Shown: positions 43,723 through 54,595 of the stretch, piece by piece
How the letters are laid out: every line of letters begins with the position of its first letter
Position numbering within the stretch: position 1 is the first letter of the stretch
DNA from: Photobacterium arenosum
GTDB lineage: Bacteria; Pseudomonadota; Gammaproteobacteria; Enterobacterales; Vibrionaceae
Reading direction: 5' to 3'
Assembly: GCF_014841115.1 (NCBI RefSeq)
Contig: NZ_JACYTP010000011.1
Coordinates: 113,828 to 177,827 of the forward strand
DNA length: 64,000 nucleotides
The notes under the pieces: model-generated
Told to the model about the DNA's origin: nothing
Database searches by the model: none
What the model saw: the letters and a program-made list of their open reading frames with translations, nothing else
Program-made: the position numbers and the translations under genes

Positions 43723-44445
43723 TTATCGTTGAATGTCGTTTTCGTGATGCCAGTTCATTATGGTCCATTCCTGCATTTGTGCATGCAATGCAAGAGCCGG
43801 GTCAGGATTCACAGCAAAAGGATGATCAACAGCCTGGAGCAGAGGCAGATCGTTAATCGAGTCGGTATAACAATACAGCGCATTAAACGAGCTGGCGTGC
43901 GCTTCCAGCCAGGCTTCCAACCGAACCACTTTGCCTTCTCTGTAGCTTAAGGTGCCGACTGTATTCCCTGTCAGGGTGTTGTTTTGGGTTTCAAGGTTGA
44001 TAGCCAGTACGTCATCGACCAGCAGCAGTTCAGCAATCGGATTGACCAGATGTTCGCCGGTTGCAGAAATAATAATGACGGTATCACCGCGGCGTTTATG
44101 CCAGTCAATTCGTTCAATTGCGGCCGGAAACAGTGCAGGGCGAATGCATGTCTGAACGAATTCTTCGATTAACGGTGTCAGCTCATCGGTGCTCATACCT
44201 GCAATGGGCGCTAATGTCGCAATCATGTATGACTGCATATCCATGCTGCCTTTCGCGTAATCTTTCATCAGGTTTTGTTCTTGCTCAATAAGAAGCGGCG
44301 ATGCCAGTCCTTTATTGACAATAAACCTGACCCACAGTGAAGCTGAATCAGCGGCAATAAGCGTTTCATCTAAGTCGAAGATGGCAAGGTTAGGCAATTT
44401 AGTTATGGGTTGTGTGTTGGATAGCAACGTGTTTTTCCTTTTCAT
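43723..44445 (-). CDS. HAD-IB family phosphatase (SerB-like)
   Basis: About 240 residues from ATG 44445. The frame can also open at GTG 44460; neither has a strong ribosome site. HAD motif I is IFDLDETLI with the nucleophile and acid Asp pair, motif II is IIISATGEH, motif III Lys lies in SYREGKVVRL and motif IV is YTDSINDLPLL. The helical cap between motifs I and II matches the IB subclass (phosphoserine phosphatase and related small-molecule or lipid phosphatases). The substrate is not identifiable. It stands alone, convergent with nothing and divergent from the EAL gene. Confidence 0.82.
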   Translation of the reverse strand: MKRKNTLLSNTQPITKLPNLAIFDLDETLIAADSASLWVRFIVNKGLASPLLIEQEQNLMKDYAKGSMDMQSYMIATLAPIAGMSTDELTPLIEEFVQTCIRPALFPAAIERIDWHKRRGDTVIIISATGEHLVNPIAELLLVDDVLAINLETQNNTLTGNTVGTLSYREGKVVRLEAWLEAHASSFNALYCYTDSINDLPLLQAVDHPFAVNPDPALALHAQMQEWTIMNWHHENDIQR

Positions 44446-44716
44446 TGGATCTAGTGGCACAGGTTAGGTGTAAATAATGACACTAATGTTTCAGGCAGGT
44501 GTCGTTTTGAAGTCAGAAACATGCGTGGAATACATAGATTTAACTTTTTTGTGACATTTTCCTGAGGAATATCGCATAAAATTATTCTGTCTCAACGTTA
44601 AGACAGTTTCTGGTCGTTAATATCTATATATTCGGCATTTTTTATTTAGCGGCGCAGGCCATAACATGCGATCCGCTAAGTGTATGCCTTCCCGTTTTCA
44701 TATGAAGAGATGACGT

Positions 44717-45511
44717 GTGAGTGAGATTATTGCCACATTGGATGAGATTAACAGGTACTTAACTACAGAGGCTGATGGCAGTTACAGTGCTGTGTATGAT
44801 ACTTATCATTTGAAGACGGCTTTCCAGCCCATTCACCAGGTGAATGGTGACCTTTTTGGGTTTGAAGCGCTGGTAAGGGTGTTTAATGAATGCGGCGACG
44901 AGTTAAACACTGAACCTTTTTTCGCCCCTGAATACTACGATGAAATCGATCAGGTCAATATGGACAGGTTGGCCAGAGTGATTCATGTGAAAAACTTTGC
45001 TCAGTTTTTCGCGTCTTACACCTTGTTTATCAATATGGTGCCAGATGCCTTGCTGATACACAGCAAAAATGTGCCGGCAGCACTGCTTCATCAGCGCCTG
45101 AAAGCGTTAGGATTGAAATCTGAACAGGTGTTTTTTGAGTTACTGGAACACGACTGCACCAGCAATATAGAGCTGTTAGATATATTGCAGCAAATGCGGG
45201 CACAAGGTATGAAGGTCGCTCTGGATGATTATGGCGTTAAAGCATCATCTGAATGCCGTGCTCGCTTTTTACGGCCCGACATCATTAAAGTGGATCGTTC
45301 ACTGCTGGCGGATTTTCTCTCTGGTCAAGAGTCACCTTTACGTAAAGTGGTAGGACTTGGCCGGGAGCTTGGCGCAAAGCTGCTGATTGAAGGGGTAGAA
45401 AACGCAGCAGGTTTGAAAGTGGCCAGAATGCTTAATGCTGATTATATCCAGGGCTTTTATCTGGGGCGGCCACAGCTGCTTTCAGAGATCTTATTGTCAA
45501 GGGTCAGCTGA
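44717..45511 (+). CDS. EAL-domain protein (c-di-GMP phosphodiesterase type)
   Basis: 264 residues, mostly a single EAL domain with no sensor or membrane part. The signature is present as FGFEALVRV. Other visible catalytic positions are Asn in FINMVPD, Glu in FFELLEHD, the Asp pair in DDYGVKASS, Lys in DIIKVDRSLL and Glu in LIEGVEN. The DDFGTG and GYLFGKP stretches of classical enzymes read DDYGVKAS and GFYLGRP, so activity may be altered. GTG 44717 is used as the start; no stronger alternative was seen. A 12-bp inverted repeat overlaps its last codons. Soluble c-di-GMP hydrolysis or binding is likely. Confidence 0.85.
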   Translation: MSEIIATLDEINRYLTTEADGSYSAVYDTYHLKTAFQPIHQVNGDLFGFEALVRVFNECGDELNTEPFFAPEYYDEIDQVNMDRLARVIHVKNFAQFFASYTLFINMVPDALLIHSKNVPAALLHQRLKALGLKSEQVFFELLEHDCTSNIELLDILQQMRAQGMKVALDDYGVKASSECRARFLRPDIIKVDRSLLADFLSGQESPLRKVVGLGRELGAKLLIEGVENAAGLKVARMLNADYIQGFYLGRPQLLSEILLSRVS

Positions 45512-45528
45512 GGCTAACCCTTGACAAT
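45493..45528 (+). terminator. 12-bp inverted repeat spanning the EAL stop codon
   Basis: ATTGTCAAGGGT (45493-45504) and ACCCTTGACAAT (45517-45528) are perfect complements. The stop codon of the EAL gene lies in the 12-base loop, so the left arm is coding. There is no T-run after it, so it may be a weak or factor-dependent terminator shared with convergent fumC. Confidence 0.55.
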
Positions 45529-45563
45529 TATGATGCTGAACGCCGTTTTGTGACGATAAGGCA

Positions 45564-45584
45564 TTAATGCTTAATGCTTAATGC
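45564..45584 (+). repeat. Three tandem TTAATGC heptamers
   Basis: Perfect triple repeat of TTAATGC just downstream of fumC, between the convergent EAL and fumC genes. It probably arose by slippage; no function is evident. Confidence 0.8.
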
Positions 45585-45589
45585 TTGTG

Positions 45590-46975
45590 TTAATGAGCAA
45601 CACCGCCTGTGGTGAGTTTTTGCGGGTCAAGCAAACGTTCAAGTTCCTGCCGCGACAAATCGGTTTCCTCTTCCGCGACATCCAGAATATCTCTGTTCTC
45701 TTTGTAGGCTTTCTTGGCAATCTCAGCCGCTTTCAAATAGCCAATAACCGGGTTGAGCGCCGTTACCAGAATCGGGTTTTTCGCCAGAGCTTCCTGCAGT
45801 TTATCTTCCCGTACATTGAAACTGGCAATGGCTTTATCGGCCAGCAGGTTGAAAGTATTCGACAAAAGTTCAATGCTTTGCAGCAGGTTATAGGCAATAA
45901 CAGGTAACATCACATTGAGCTGAAAATTCCCGGACTGACCGGCCACTGTGATAGTGCTGTCGTTGCCAATCACCTGGGCGGAAACCATAGCCGCGGCTTC
46001 AGGTATCACAGGGTTCACTTTACCCGGCATGATGGATGAACCTGGCTGCAGCGCTTCGAGTTCGATTTCTCCCAGGCCAGCCAGAGGGCCTGAATTCATC
46101 CAGCGCAGATCATTGGCAATTTTCATCATAGCTACAGCGGCGGTTTTCAACTGACCCGACAGGCTCACGATAGCGTCCTGGCTGCTGAGATTGTAGAAAA
46201 AGTTATCGCTGCTGGTAAACGGAATTTCTGCCGACACTGAGAGGTTATTGGCAAACACGGCCGCAAATGCCGGATCGGCGTTTATCCCGGTGCCGACTGC
46301 CGTTCCCCCCTGAGCCAATGCTGAAACATTGTCCAGACTATGCAGTATGCCCAGGCGTGCTTTTTCGAGCTGCGTCTTCCAGCCAAGCAACTCTTGCGCC
46401 AGCGTGACCGGCATGGCATCCATCAGGTGTGTCCGGCCGGTTTTGACGATATGGCCGACAGCAGAGGCTTTCTCATCTAGGGTATGACAGATATGCGCCA
46501 TCGCTGGCAGCAATTGCTCGTGGCATGCCAGCGCAGCGCTGACCTGAATCGTAGTTGGGATCACATCGTTACTGCTCTGTCCCATGTTGACGTGATCATT
46601 CGGGCTGACAACTTGACCCGCACGCTTTGACGCGAGCGTGGCGATGACTTCGTTGGCATTCATATTGGAGCTGGTTCCTGAGCCGGTCTGGAACACATCG
46701 ATCGGGAACTGGTCAAGGTGGTGACCATCAATGATTTCCTGACAGCTGTCGATAATGGCATGGGCGATGTCTGAATCCAGCAGCTCAAGGTCGAGATTGC
46801 TTCTTGCGGCTGCTTGTTTCACAAATGCCAGGGCTTTAATGAACTGGACAGGCATTGTCAGCCCGCTGACGGGAAAGTTGTTCACGGCTCGCTGGGTTTG
46901 CGCCTGATAAAGTGCATCTTTCGGGACGTTCACTTCGCCCATGCTGTCTTTTTCAATGCGGTAGGATATCGTCAT
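45590..46975 (-). CDS. fumC: Class II fumarate hydratase (iron-independent)
   Basis: 461 residues, full length for FumC. It interconverts fumarate and malate in the TCA cycle without an iron-sulphur cluster. Family signatures seen: GSGTSSNMNANEV, SSNDVIPT, the His-containing GRTHLMDAMPVTL and the superfamily signature GSSIMPGKVNP. The ATG at 46975 has AAGGA 8 nt upstream. It follows a fagA-like gene by 12 nt, and the pair has a Fur box in front. The logic is known from pseudomonads: when iron is scarce, Fur lifts and the iron-free fumarase replaces the Fe-S enzymes. Confidence 0.95.
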   Translation of the reverse strand: MTISYRIEKDSMGEVNVPKDALYQAQTQRAVNNFPVSGLTMPVQFIKALAFVKQAAARSNLDLELLDSDIAHAIIDSCQEIIDGHHLDQFPIDVFQTGSGTSSNMNANEVIATLASKRAGQVVSPNDHVNMGQSSNDVIPTTIQVSAALACHEQLLPAMAHICHTLDEKASAVGHIVKTGRTHLMDAMPVTLAQELLGWKTQLEKARLGILHSLDNVSALAQGGTAVGTGINADPAFAAVFANNLSVSAEIPFTSSDNFFYNLSSQDAIVSLSGQLKTAAVAMMKIANDLRWMNSGPLAGLGEIELEALQPGSSIMPGKVNPVIPEAAAMVSAQVIGNDSTITVAGQSGNFQLNVMLPVIAYNLLQSIELLSNTFNLLADKAIASFNVREDKLQEALAKNPILVTALNPVIGYLKAAEIAKKAYKENRDILDVAEEETDLSRQELERLLDPQKLTTGGVAH

Positions 46976-46987
46976 TTCCGTGGTTCC

Positions 46988-47365
46988 TTATAATCCGGAG
47001 GAATGATGTAACTGTAGAAGGCTTTGTTTCAGAGACAGGAATTTACTGACGTGATTGTCGCCATAACATTTTTTCAGAGCGAGCAAGGGACAATGCAGAT
47101 AATCCAGGCAAATACGGCGAAAAACACGGGACTGGTGTTTATCTTCAACACTGTTGCACAAATGAAAGAAGACGCGCCTCAGAAACAGCTCCTGAAGCAG
47201 AGGGTTGCGCAATGCGTTCTGTTGCCCGTAGTACGCTGCCAGATTCATTCCGGCCTGCGTCATGTCAACGATGACATCCTGTTCGAACCCTGGGATAAGA
47301 GGGTGATTCAGAAAACGCTCTTCTGCCAGAAAGAACTGTCGGTACAGCGTACTGGATCTGCTCAT
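46988..47365 (-). CDS. FagA-like small protein upstream of fumC
   Basis: About 125 residues from ATG 47365. This start is chosen because GGAG lies 8 nt before it, although the frame also opens at GTG 47377. The protein is basic, rich in His, Cys, Leu and aromatic residues, with no signal peptide (HPLIPGFEQDVIVDMTQAG, FHLCNSVEDKHQSR). By position, size and Fur box it matches the fagA gene that precedes fumC in iron-regulated fagA-fumC-orfX-sodA operons. The sequence-level match is from general resemblance only. Function is unknown in the family. Confidence 0.6.
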   Translation of the reverse strand: MSRSSTLYRQFFLAEERFLNHPLIPGFEQDVIVDMTQAGMNLAAYYGQQNALRNPLLQELFLRRVFFHLCNSVEDKHQSRVFRRICLDYLHCPLLALKKCYGDNHVSKFLSLKQSLLQLHHSSGL

Positions 47366-47391
47366 CAATCGCTCCACACTTAATAAACTTT

Positions 47392-47410
47392 AATGATAAT
47401 TATTATCATT
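47392..47410. promoter_or_regulatory. Fur box of the fagA-like/fumC operon
   Basis: AATGATAATTATTATCATT: two perfect 9-bp arms around one central base, a close fit to the 19-bp Fur consensus. It lies 27 nt upstream of the fagA-like ATG on the minus strand, where it would overlap the promoter and repress under iron-replete conditions. Confidence 0.88.
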
Positions 47411-47461
47411 GTTGTGGCAGGGTTACAAGTCTGTGCCTGAAGTTTATACAAGACCCTAAGT

Positions 47462-49447
47462 TTAGGAGATAAGACGACTGCCTGTGTTTTCGGATGCCGG
47501 AATGAGGATCACCATAGAAACGGGCCGGACCAGGCAGTCTGACTGGTGAATATTCCGAGCAGCCAGCTGATCCTCGGCGGTATCAACCAGGCAAGTCCAG
47601 CTGTGCAGTGACGATGGCAAGCAGAAGCGTACCGGATAATCATCAGGGTTGAACAGATAAAACAGGGCGTTATTTTCGTCGGCCTGAATCAGACAGGAAT
47701 AAGGCTGGCGCATGGCCCAATTCTGGTCATCCATAGGTGTTCCTGTGGGAGTCAGCCAGCTAATCGTGGCTGGTGCAGACGTCTTGCCTGTCATTGCTTT
47801 CATGATAACTGGCATGACAGTCTGACGTTGCTGAATCAGTGACTGCAGCCAACTTCTGAAATTGTACTCTTCACTGGAGAGTGCCCAGTTTACCCAACTG
47901 GTGTCATTGTCCTGACAATAAGCATTGTTATTTCCATGCTGGCTGTGCGAGTGCAGGTCAGCACCTAACAGATGGGGAATACCCAGGCTGAACAATAAGC
48001 TGGTCATCAGGTTGCGTTTTTGCTTTCCCCGTCTTTTTTGAATGGCGGCTGTTGCAGCTAAACCTTCTGTCCCCTGATTATTGGATCGGTTATCAGGATG
48101 GCCGTCCCGATTATTTTCGCCATTGGCATGATTATGCCTGTCATTGAATGACACCGAATCCTGCAGGGTGAATCCGTCGTGATAACAGATGTAATTAATA
48201 CTGTATTTTTGCGGCCAGTGTTGGGCAGGAAACTGTGCTTGCGAGCCCAACAGGTGAGGGGCAACCGCAGAAACAGGGGCGTTATGCAACCAGAAGCTTC
48301 GCCAATTGTCCCGGAACTGGTCGTTACATTCATGCCAGCCGGCCGGAAAAGCGCCTGACTGATAGCCATCCGGCCCTATGTCCCAGGGCTCGGCAATCAG
48401 TTTTACGCTGCTGAGCACCGGATCATTATGTATGGCAGTAAAGAAAGCAGACTCTGACGAAAAATGACTCTGGCGTCGGCCCAGTGTCGTCGCAAGATCA
48501 AACCGAAACCCATCTACCTGATAATTCAGTACCCAGCTACGCAATGACTGCAATATCGCCTGCAACATGGGCGGGTGGCTGACATCCAGAGTATTGCCAC
48601 AGCCGGTATAGTTTTTGAACTGCCCCAGCTCATCCTTTAAATAGCTATGGCTGTCGAGTGTTTTAAAGTGAAATACCGGGCCGCCATCCCCTTCTTCGGC
48701 GGTATGGTTGTACACCACATCGAGAATGACTTCTATGCCATGGGCATGCAGGGTGCGAATCATGGTTTTACACTCTCGCACCGGATCGGTTGAGGCAAAG
48801 CGTTCGTCCGGTGCAGACCATGCGATAGGGTTGTAGCCCCAGAAATTGGTCAGACTCTTGGCAGAGAGGTGCGTTTCATCCGCTTTTGCGGCAATTGGCA
48901 TTAGCTGTAGGCAAGTGATGCCTGATTGTCTGAAATGGGCCAAAGTTGCAGGGTGGCACAGACCTGAATAAGTGCCGCGCAGATTGGCGGGAAGATCCGG
49001 GTTGGCCTTGGTATAGCCTTTCACATGCACTTCGCACAGAATGGTTTTCTCCGGAGCAATTGCAGGCCGCTCACACCCTTGCCAGTCGAAATCATGGCAA
49101 GTGGTGTAGGCTATCCATTCAGGATTAGTAACCAGATCATAGCCCGGATGGGATGCTGGTTGGTGCTGCACCCTGTGTGCATGGGGATCAAGCAGCCATT
49201 GCGCTGAAGGGCCAGTTGCTGTAGTCACAAGAAAGGCATAGCCGGTATTTTCACCGATACCCCGAATGAAAACATGCCAACTATTACTCTCTTGGCGCTC
49301 AAGACTATGACGCGCAGTGGGAATGCCTTCCTTGTCGAATAACACCACCTCTAAAGTAATAATATCCGGGCTATGTAAACGAAAATGGCACCCTTCGCTG
49401 GTGAGTGTGGAGCCAAAGCCAATGTCGGTATGTTGCATGAAAGACAA
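47462..49447 (-). CDS. glgX: Glycogen/maltodextrin debranching enzyme, GlgX type (GH13)
   Basis: 661 residues. An N-terminal CBM48-like domain (residues about 9-115) precedes a GH13 barrel of the isoamylase/GlgX group, hydrolysing alpha-1,6 branches in limit dextrins. Catalytic residues are visible: nucleophile Asp317 in GFRFDLATTLGR, acid/base Glu353 in LIAEPWDIG and the transition-state Asp in CYHDGFTLQD; conserved ILDVVYNHT is region I. A TTG at 49447 with AGGGA about 9 nt upstream is a plausible start; ATG 49438 is the alternative. No signal peptide is seen, so it is cytoplasmic. It lies downstream of lamB on the same strand, separated by a hairpin, which ties it to maltodextrin use. Confidence 0.9.
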   Translation of the reverse strand: MSFMQHTDIGFGSTLTSEGCHFRLHSPDIITLEVVLFDKEGIPTARHSLERQESNSWHVFIRGIGENTGYAFLVTTATGPSAQWLLDPHAHRVQHQPASHPGYDLVTNPEWIAYTTCHDFDWQGCERPAIAPEKTILCEVHVKGYTKANPDLPANLRGTYSGLCHPATLAHFRQSGITCLQLMPIAAKADETHLSAKSLTNFWGYNPIAWSAPDERFASTDPVRECKTMIRTLHAHGIEVILDVVYNHTAEEGDGGPVFHFKTLDSHSYLKDELGQFKNYTGCGNTLDVSHPPMLQAILQSLRSWVLNYQVDGFRFDLATTLGRRQSHFSSESAFFTAIHNDPVLSSVKLIAEPWDIGPDGYQSGAFPAGWHECNDQFRDNWRSFWLHNAPVSAVAPHLLGSQAQFPAQHWPQKYSINYICYHDGFTLQDSVSFNDRHNHANGENNRDGHPDNRSNNQGTEGLAATAAIQKRRGKQKRNLMTSLLFSLGIPHLLGADLHSHSQHGNNNAYCQDNDTSWVNWALSSEEYNFRSWLQSLIQQRQTVMPVIMKAMTGKTSAPATISWLTPTGTPMDDQNWAMRQPYSCLIQADENNALFYLFNPDDYPVRFCLPSSLHSWTCLVDTAEDQLAARNIHQSDCLVRPVSMVILIPASENTGSRLIS

Positions 49448-49469
49448 GTTTGTAATTCCCTGAAAAGCA

Positions 49470-49495
49470 ACAGCCAGTCAATAGCGACTGGCTGT
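49470..49495 (-). terminator. Hairpin between lamB and glgX
   Basis: ACAGCCAGTC / GACTGGCTGT, a 10-bp perfect stem with a six-base loop, 26 nt after the lamB stop. In the minus direction it is followed by TGCTTTTC, which would give partial termination and so a lower level of glgX than of porin. In the plus direction a TTTTT run follows. Confidence 0.7.
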
Positions 49496-49521
49496 TTTTA
49501 ACACACGGTATCAGTGTTTGA

Positions 49522-51373
<1,852 letters not shown>

Positions 51374-51769
51374 ATGCGGTTTTTTGTATGTTTATTCGGG
51401 TTACTGGCTTTTCAGGTGCAGGCAAACTGGTTCAGCGCTGAATATGCGCATGGTGTGACTCAGGAAAAGGTTGAGGTGCTGGCTAAAGCACAACGTGAAG
51501 GGGCTGTACTGTTTATTGATACCCGAGAACCGGATGAATATGCAGAGTCGCACATTCCGGGCGCAATAAATATTCCACTGCGAGAAATCAATGAGCTTAA
51601 TGTTTCATATATGGAAGGCTATGGCTATGTTGTCCCGTATTGTTTGAAAGACTTCCGTGGTTTTGAAACAGCAAAAGCACTGCGGAATAAAGGGCTTAAG
51701 AATGTTGTTTTAATGGAACCTGCGGGTTTAAACGGCTGGCGTTCCGCCGGACTCCCAACTGAAAATTAA
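51374..51769 (+). CDS. Exported single-domain rhodanese
   Basis: 131 residues from ATG 51374, which has AAGGA 7 nt before it; an upstream ATG in the same frame at 51299 lacks a ribosome site. Signal peptide MRFFVCLFGLLAFQVQA precedes the mature NWFSAEYAHG. The rhodanese fold shows FIDTREPDEYAESHIPGAINIPL and the active-site loop PYCLKDFRGFETAKAL with the catalytic Cys. It probably handles sulphane sulphur or acts as a thiol carrier in the periplasm. It is followed after about 20 nt by the membrane protein gene. Confidence 0.88.
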   Translation: MRFFVCLFGLLAFQVQANWFSAEYAHGVTQEKVEVLAKAQREGAVLFIDTREPDEYAESHIPGAINIPLREINELNVSYMEGYGYVVPYCLKDFRGFETAKALRNKGLKNVVLMEPAGLNGWRSAGLPTEN

Positions 51770-51789
51770 CCATGAGCCAGGGAGCGGTG

Positions 51790-52437
51790 ATGTTGAAAAT
51801 CAATCGGGTGCAATGCCTCTTTGTAACGTTGTTTGTCGTGTTTCTGCCACTGATCGTATGGAGCAAAAATACAGGCGATCCGTTGCTGTATTTCACTGAT
51901 GTCGTCCCTGCTGGTCAGGGGTTTTACGTCCTGTCTAAACTGGCGGCGTTGATTTCTATGCTCCTTTTTGGTGTTCAGGCGCTCATCGGACTATTTCACG
52001 TCAAATTCAGTTTTGCAAACAAGCAACGGGTGCATCGTTGGGTCGGGGCAAGTGTGCTCCTGATGATCTTGCTGCATGTCAGTGGCTTTATTGCGGCAAC
52101 CTCACTCAGAAGCGGTCATTTTACAGGCCATTTTTTACTGCCGGATATTGACGATTATTACCACGCGCGAATTACGGTAGGGCTGGTTGCGCTGATTCTG
52201 ATTTTGTCGGCTGTTCTTGCCAGAATCTGGCTGTCCGGGACATTGCAAAAATGGGGTCACCGGTTTGCGATTCCAGCGTTTTATCTGGCGGCCTGGCATG
52301 CGTTGACGATCGGGACGGAGTCGCGTCATCCCATCATACAGATGGTGTTGATTGTGCTGATGATACTGATTGGTATCGGTATTCTCCGAAGGTTATTGCT
52401 TCGTCCGAAACCGATGCGAAGGGCCAGTACAGGATGA
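51790..52437 (+). CDS. Ferric-reductase-like haem membrane protein
   Basis: About 215 residues from ATG 51790, preferred over ATG 51772 because GGGAG lies 6-7 nt upstream of it. It has six predicted membrane helices. Histidines in helices, VHRWVGASVLLMILLHVSG, YYHARI, GHRFAI and AAWHALTIG, fit the dihaem core of the ferric reductase-like transmembrane family (also YedZ/MsrQ-like). There is no flavin domain, so it would be an electron-carrying subunit. Its stop overlaps the next gene by 4 nt (ATGA). Physiological acceptor unknown. Confidence 0.75.
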   Translation: MLKINRVQCLFVTLFVVFLPLIVWSKNTGDPLLYFTDVVPAGQGFYVLSKLAALISMLLFGVQALIGLFHVKFSFANKQRVHRWVGASVLLMILLHVSGFIAATSLRSGHFTGHFLLPDIDDYYHARITVGLVALILILSAVLARIWLSGTLQKWGHRFAIPAFYLAAWHALTIGTESRHPIIQMVLIVLMILIGIGILRRLLLRPKPMRRASTG

Positions 52438-53288
52438 AGGCATGGCTCATCTTCCTTGTTGCTTTGTGGTTGCCGTCGTTGAGCCTGGCACAGGATTTAC
52501 CCCGCGGAATGTCGTTTATTGGTCTGACAGCCGAAGGCTGGCGGGCATTTACTGTGGATGAAAATGGTCTGCCTGAACGAGTCAGTGACTTAACCGAACC
52601 CCGGGAATTCACCTGGTCGCCGTCAGCAAATCGCATGGTATTTATTCGTGCGGACGGCACGATATCGGACAGACAAAACGCCGTCACGAACACTTTAGTA
52701 CCCAGTGATGCTGCGGATGCTTTTACGCAAATCCGGCTTGGTGAACAAGGTCAGTCGCTGATTGCCATTCGGTTGTTTGAGCGGAAAAGTGAACGGACAG
52801 CGTTGACTGTATGGCAATCCCGGCAGCAGCGTTTTTTCGATATTCATCAGCAGCTTGGCAAAATTTTTGATCCCGATTTTAATGATGAAAATTTCCTGTT
52901 CAGTGTGGTGAGCTGCATGCTGGACTGCGGCGGTATTGTTCAGGAAGCCTGGCTCAAAAATCGGGTCACACACCGCGCAAAGCAACTGACGCTGCACAAT
53001 GGGATCGTCAGATATCCGGTTTGGGATACACAACAGCAACGCACTGTGTATAGCTTCAGAGCGTCAACTCATTTTCAGTTGTGGCAAACGGATTCATCCG
53101 GCCGGTCGACGCAGTTAACCCATTCCGAAGGCACGGATCTCTGGCCATCGCTGTCCCCATCCGGAGTGCTCTATTTCGTGCGCCGGGCCGAAGGCCGGGG
53201 CCGGTTGATGCGATTGGGGGCGAGCGGGGCTGTTGAAATCAAGCTGGAACATATTCTTGATATCCGGGATTTGGAGATTACACAGTGA
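52434..53288 (+). CDS. Exported TolB-like beta-propeller protein
   Basis: 284 residues from ATG 52434, whose ATGA overlaps the previous stop. Signal peptide MKAWLIFLVALWLPSLSLA precedes QDLPRGMSFIG. WD40-like/PD40 blades are visible: REFTWSPSANRMVFIRADG, GIVRYPVWDTQQQRTVYS, STQLTHSEGTDLWPSLSPSG. A Cys pair (SCMLDCGG) could form a disulphide. It is likely periplasmic. No specific function can be given. It is translationally coupled on both sides, pointing to a joint role with the FlgD-Ig-like protein that follows. Confidence 0.7.
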   Translation: MKAWLIFLVALWLPSLSLAQDLPRGMSFIGLTAEGWRAFTVDENGLPERVSDLTEPREFTWSPSANRMVFIRADGTISDRQNAVTNTLVPSDAADAFTQIRLGEQGQSLIAIRLFERKSERTALTVWQSRQQRFFDIHQQLGKIFDPDFNDENFLFSVVSCMLDCGGIVQEAWLKNRVTHRAKQLTLHNGIVRYPVWDTQQQRTVYSFRASTHFQLWQTDSSGRSTQLTHSEGTDLWPSLSPSGVLYFVRRAEGRGRLMRLGASGAVEIKLEHILDIRDLEITQ

Positions 53289-54367
53289 AAATAGTGGAAA
53301 GTCGTTATGCTTGGTTAGTGATTGTCATGATGACAGTGTTTCCATGGTTTGCTCAGGCTGATTCGCATCCTTTTGTAATAGAATCCTTTACTTCTCATAC
53401 GTTTGATATTACACGCGGTCAGCAATTTCCGGTCATGATTCGTGTGACTGAGGCAACTGAGCTTCAGGTTGATATTGTCTCGCCTGATGGTGATTTGGCG
53501 AAGACGTTATATCCGATGCAATCTACAAATGCAGGTGTACTCAAGCTGTCCTGGAACGGGACGGACATGCGGGATCAGCCAGTGCCAAACGAAGCCTGGT
53601 TCCCTGTGGTGCGATACCGGCAAAATAACACCCAGATTTCGGTGTCTCCGCGAGACAGTTCCGGTGGGGAAGTGATCGCGCATGTACCGCTCTCTATCGA
53701 GTCTCCCTATCGATTGAAAATCACGCTTGAGAAACCAGCGCGCGTATTAATGCGGGCAGGTATTCAATCCGGGGCAATGTTAAGAACGATTGTGAACTGG
53801 CAGCCGAAAGCTGCCGGGACGCATGTGATTCAATGGAACGGGCGTGATCGTTCTGATGTATTTCCATTTACCGGGCTGGCGAATTTTGCGGTGATGGCCA
53901 CGGCCTATCAGCTTCCCGAACACAGTATCCTGACCTGGCAGAATGAATCCATCAGCTACACGCAGTGGCGTCGGTCGCTGGGGTATCCGGAACAGTCAGC
54001 GGATCAGCGAGCCAGTATTCAGGAAACAAGAAAGGGACAAGTACTCTCAAAGGTATTTTTCAAACCCAAGTACCTCCCTTTAGATCCCCGGGTTCAACTG
54101 GCGCTTCAACAAAATCCGGACAGTCAGCTGACCACCGTTGAAGTGGATATTCCTCTCGCGGATCGGGGGCTGGTTGAAGAGAGTTTATATGAAGTCGGCT
54201 TTTTCATTGACGGTGAATTCGTTTCGGAAGAAGAACAGGGTTATGTCCCTTTTACCTGGCAATTTAAGCCTTCGAATTATTCAAAGGGCGTGCATTATCT
54301 GACCGTCAACATTACCGGATTCGACGGGCAAGTGGGTGTTTCGTCCGTCAAATTTGTGAATGAATAA
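53285..54367 (+). CDS. Exported protein with FlgD-type Ig-like domains
   Basis: 360 residues from GTG 53285, with GGAG 8 nt upstream and a 4-nt overlap with the previous stop. Signal peptide ends at PWFAQA before DSHPFVIES. At least two FlgD-like Ig repeats are seen: LQVDIVSPDGDLAKTLYP with LSWNGTDMRDQPVPNEAW, and VLMRAGIQSGAMLRTIVNW with IQWNGRDRSDVFPFTG. These domains usually mediate assembly or scaffolding at the cell surface. The C-terminal part (about 240-360) is a further beta-rich segment. The same repeat type recurs in the next gene, so the two probably assemble together. Confidence 0.7.
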   Translation: MKIVESRYAWLVIVMMTVFPWFAQADSHPFVIESFTSHTFDITRGQQFPVMIRVTEATELQVDIVSPDGDLAKTLYPMQSTNAGVLKLSWNGTDMRDQPVPNEAWFPVVRYRQNNTQISVSPRDSSGGEVIAHVPLSIESPYRLKITLEKPARVLMRAGIQSGAMLRTIVNWQPKAAGTHVIQWNGRDRSDVFPFTGLANFAVMATAYQLPEHSILTWQNESISYTQWRRSLGYPEQSADQRASIQETRKGQVLSKVFFKPKYLPLDPRVQLALQQNPDSQLTTVEVDIPLADRGLVEESLYEVGFFIDGEFVSEEEQGYVPFTWQFKPSNYSKGVHYLTVNITGFDGQVGVSSVKFVNE

Positions 54368-54595
54368 TTGTTGATCAGGGCAAATTGCCAGCACGTTTCC
54401 TGATATTTCACTGACCGTCATACTGCGCACAAATCAAACAAGCCTCTGAAAGAAACTGATGGAGTTGTCATTTTCATAGCAAATTGCTGCTTCTCACCTT
54501 TCTGATAATCCACATTAAAAAGTAAACAAACAGCGGCTCTCGTTGTCTAGGCTTTTTCTATTCATTTATCCTCAGGTTCATTCTAAGGAAGCATG

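Noticed and set aside
52251..52433. Upstream extension of the TolB-like gene
   Set aside because: It overlaps the ferric-reductase-like gene in another frame; ATG 52434 with ATGA overlap and a signal peptide is the evident start.
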